NCBI RefSeq assembly: GCF_042650605.1
Contig: NZ_JBHSBN010000030.1
Location: 14,631 to 78,630, forward strand
DNA from: Micromonospora_J zhanjiangensis
Lineage (GTDB): Bacteria > Actinomycetota > Actinomycetes > Mycobacteriales > Micromonosporaceae
Direction of reading: 5' to 3'
DNA length: 64,000 nt
The translations under genes and the position numbers were made by a program. Below are positions 61,981 through 64,000 of this stretch, one piece after another (positions within the stretch are counted from its first letter, which is position 1; each line of letters starts with the position of its first letter). The notes beneath the pieces are model-generated. The model did not search any database, was not told the DNA's origin, and saw only the letters and a list, made by a program, of their open reading frames with translations.

Positions 61981-62958
61981 TCACGACGCCTCGTCATGCT
62001 TTTTCCAAAACTGCGCCCGGAGCTTGTGTCGTACCTGTTCACTCAAGTCGTATTCACCACGGAGGTCGGACAAATCGGTTAGCAGTGCCTTGTCGATGTC
62101 GCGCGGGATCGATGGCTTCCCAGCCTTGAGTTCTGCCAGCGCCTCTACGGAGGCGGACTTGCGGAACGTCGTCAGGACGTTGATGACCACCGAGTCGATC
62201 TGTTCGGCAAGTTCCTCGGGGTCCTCGTACTCCGCCGTTACCAGCGGTTCGCGGCCGGTTGCCGCGCTGTAGGCGAGCACAGATGAGGCGGGACGGTGCG
62301 CACCGGGGTGTCCCAGTCCGGCGAGGTCCCTGGGCGTAGCCCTGGTCTGCGGTTGCCCGGCTGACGGCAGCACCGCCACCAGACGCGGTGTCGGTGGTGT
62401 CGTCGGCGGCATCTCGACCTTCGTCACCGTCTGATCAACGGTCTCCGGAGGCATGATCTCGAGCCCGTCGGCGGCCCGCATCAGATGCCGGCTGATGCCG
62501 TGGGGCTTGTTCTCCGTGTTGGGAACGGCGAGTAGGACGACCTGTACGCCGTGCGCCTGGGCCTCCTCGACGGCTTCGGTGAGATCGTCGTCGCCTGAGA
62601 CGAGGATGAAGACGTCGGCGGCTCCGTTGCGTGCGTGCGTCACGAGGTCAAGGCCGATACGTAGGTCGACGCCTTTCTGCTGGCCATCCATGCCGAACCG
62701 GCCGAGCCGCAACTTGATTTTGGGTAACTCGCCGATGCGCTGCTGCTGGGAGTCGGGCACACCGTCCCTGGCTGAGTCGTACCAGTGCACCCGCAGCACT
62801 GACAATCCCGACATCCTCTCGGCCTGTTCGACAAGTGCGTCGATCAGCGGCGCGTAGTCGACGTGAACCCCGTTACGCAGCGACGTCCCGGTCACTCGGA
62901 CGGCGGTGGAACCGAGCAGGTAACCGACATCCACATAGAGGGAGCACATAGACCTCAT
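61981..62958 (-). CDS. NYN-domain (LabA/DUF88-like) RNase
   Basis: 325 residues. The first 165 form a NYN/PIN-like nuclease with acidic metal-binding residues: CSLYVDVGYLLG (first Asp), QQKGVDLRIGLDLVTHA (second), and ILVSGDDDLTEAVEEAQAHG (third cluster), followed by VQVVLLAVP. The C-terminal 110 residues (DPEELAEQIDSVVINVLTTF, SIPRDIDKALLTDLSDLRGE) look like a small OST-HTH/winged-helix-like partner. NYN proteins are usually endoribonucleases; the target is unknown. Confidence 0.82.
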   Translation of the reverse strand: MRSMCSLYVDVGYLLGSTAVRVTGTSLRNGVHVDYAPLIDALVEQAERMSGLSVLRVHWYDSARDGVPDSQQQRIGELPKIKLRLGRFGMDGQQKGVDLRIGLDLVTHARNGAADVFILVSGDDDLTEAVEEAQAHGVQVVLLAVPNTENKPHGISRHLMRAADGLEIMPPETVDQTVTKVEMPPTTPPTPRLVAVLPSAGQPQTRATPRDLAGLGHPGAHRPASSVLAYSAATGREPLVTAEYEDPEELAEQIDSVVINVLTTFRKSASVEALAELKAGKPSIPRDIDKALLTDLSDLRGEYDLSEQVRHKLRAQFWKKHDEAS

Positions 62959-63339
62959 GGCTCACAGGATGCCACCAGCCTTGACCAACCAGGGACGCAC
63001 GGCGCGACCACCTTGTCGACCTTCAGTCACGGCCGGAAGCGGCGCCGCCGGGGCGGGGCCCAGCGCCGTTCACATCCAGATCCAAGCATGATCGAGTGTG
63101 ATTCCATCGGCCATGAGCGGACACTCGGTTCGGGCAACCTTGCCGGTCCACGGCCGACCCGGCTGAGCATGCCGTTGTTCTCCGGAGGCGTCGGCTACGA
63201 GCGGCGGGGCGGAACAACCTTGCTGATCTTCGATGATGTGCGCGGTGTGTGCTCTCCAGCGGATGCCAACCCGGGTCAACCGGTGCCAACGCGAGCCACC
63301 GGAGCCGACCACCGGTCGCAACCCGGGTTCGTGTGCTCC
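62959..63339. other. Intergenic region before the right direct repeat
   Basis: 381 bases between the NYN gene start and the right copy of the 147-bp repeat. No convincing gene, RNA or strong hairpin seen. Presumably holds the NYN promoter near its left end. Confidence 0.4.
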
Positions 63340-63486
63340 GGGTGTGCTCCTGGGCTGGGAGAACGGCGGTCCGGGGAACGTGGGTGAACGTGGGCCACTC
63401 CCTGCCACCCCAGGTAAACCCCCGGGTCGCTAGACTAGGCCCTCGCGCCCTCGTAGCTCAGGGGATAGAGCATCGGTTTCCTAAAC
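63340..63486 (+). repeat. Right copy of the 147-bp direct repeat, leading into intact tRNA-Arg
   Basis: Matches 51730-51876 at offset 11,610. Here the tRNA continues intact. The upstream part contains CTAGACTAGGC close to the tRNA start, a plausible -10. Confidence 0.9.
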
Positions 63487-63519
63487 CGTGTGTCGCAGGT
63501 TCGAATCCTGCCGGGGGCA
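63447..63519 (+). tRNA. tRNA-Arg (anticodon CCT)
   Basis: 73 bases fold as a cloverleaf: acceptor GCCCTCG with CGGGGGC (one G-U pair), D arm around AGCTCAGGGGATAGAGC, anticodon stem CGGTT/AACCG with loop TTCCTAA (anticodon CCT, reads AGG), T arm GCAGG-TTCGAAT-CCTGC, discriminator A. CCA is not encoded. tRNA 3' halves are frequent integration sites in actinomycetes, relevant because the 5' half is duplicated at 51837. Confidence 0.95.
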
Positions 63520-64000
63520 CCTCGAAGATCAGCAAAAACGCCACCTGAGCTGCGGATACCGTCCCGCGTCGATGATCCACCGTAGGCAGCGATATGCCGC
63601 CCGGAGCCGCCGTTTGTCGCCGTCCACGGACTATTCACGGATTGATCTTGGCGACGTTTCCCCAGGTCACGCCCACCGCTACGGCCAAGTCCCGGATTCG
63701 CGGCGGCCCCGGCGAGCCTGCCTACACGAGCCGCCCGAGCAGCCTCGATCCCTGGTTCACCGTCGCCTCCTGGCCATCGACATGCTTGGCGTCACCTTGA
63801 GCGGTCGTCGATTGAGTGCACCGCGCAGGCGATGGCGTCCATGTAGCTTGATGGGCTGCTCAGGTTGGTCACCTTAGCCTCGGTCTTTCACGGCGGTCGG
63901 GATCTTGATGGTTGGGAAGGGTCTGTAGAGACAGCGAAGTGCCTACCACGTAAGGAAAACTGATCGGTGTCGAGTCGTTCAGAGTTCCGCGCGCGGAAGG
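63520..64000. other. No gene recognised
   Basis: 481 bases to the right edge. Short frames on both strands look like random open frames (Arg/Pro/Ser-rich, no ribosome sites). No inverted repeat, integrase fragment or further tRNA was seen. Confidence 0.4.

Noticed and set aside
63488..63877. Plus-strand gene downstream of the tRNA
   Set aside because: Starts inside the tRNA and has random-looking composition.
63340..64000. Phage-type integrase beside the tRNA
   Set aside because: No integrase or excisionase-like sequence could be found on either strand within the window.

Overview
The window is high-GC DNA (roughly 70% or more, strong G/C third-position bias, frequent GTG/TTG starts, GGAGG-type ribosome sites). 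Gene content is actinomycete: LacI regulators with sugar ABC transporters, SARP/AfsR regulators, NB-ARC/TPR proteins, DUF6244, SitI3. I read it as a chromosomal segment of a filamentous actinomycete, most likely a Micromonosporaceae member (Micromonospora-like); the genus is an inference.

Region 1 (1-13894) is mainly a carbohydrate locus: a LacI repressor with its own terminator, then a promoter with a candidate operator, a lipoprotein solute-binding protein, two membrane permeases, a GH13 alpha-glucosidase and two large secreted beta-helix hydrolases whose Asp...Asp-Asp spacing matches GH87 alpha-1,3-glucanases. The simplest model is secreted cleavage of an alpha-glucan (fungal-wall alpha-1,3-glucan or a related polymer), import of oligosaccharides and cytoplasmic hydrolysis to glucose. 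A secreted phospholipase D-like protein precedes it.

Region 2 (14055-24542) holds an ABC-2 exporter pair and a signalling block: a small helical protein and an NB-ARC/TPR receptor that share a short amyloid-like motif (C-terminal in one, N-terminal in the other), a CDP-glycerol-transferase-like gene with a small coupled gene, and an AfsR-type regulator.

Region 3 (24543-32315) is eroded. It has intact genes (FetB-like permease, SUKH-4 protein, P-loop kinase, Nudix, nucleotidyltransferase) set among relics: RibD/DHFR, cyclase-like, SHOCT, LysE, IS110, a truncated IS701 transposase, and broken copies of the toxin-immunity genes found intact at 52-56 kb.

Region 4 (32384-51171) is a two-gene Tc (insecticidal toxin complex-type) locus on the minus strand: a giant TcA (about 3562 residues once a one-base frameshift in a G7 tract is repaired) and, four bases downstream, a fused TcB-TcC (2697 residues) with a variable, nuclease-like C-terminus. 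The TcA carries cysteine-rich, Asp-Gly and His-rich insertions.

Region 5 (51172-63519) begins with a rhodanese relic and a chimeric tRNA-Arg fragment. It continues with a membrane-anchored polymorphic toxin and two tandem putative immunity genes, an XRE/TPR regulator with a 2H phosphoesterase, a DUF6244 / CdiA_C-type toxin / SitI3 immunity module, a methyltransferase, a possible thiol-fold protein and a NYN nuclease. It ends at an intact tRNA-Arg(CCT). About 147 bp including the tRNA promoter and 5' half is directly repeated at both ends of this 11.6-kb segment. Related relics on both sides of the Tc genes suggest the Tc locus lies between two copies of an ancestral toxin-immunity region. All family names come from reading the translations by eye; no database search was run.
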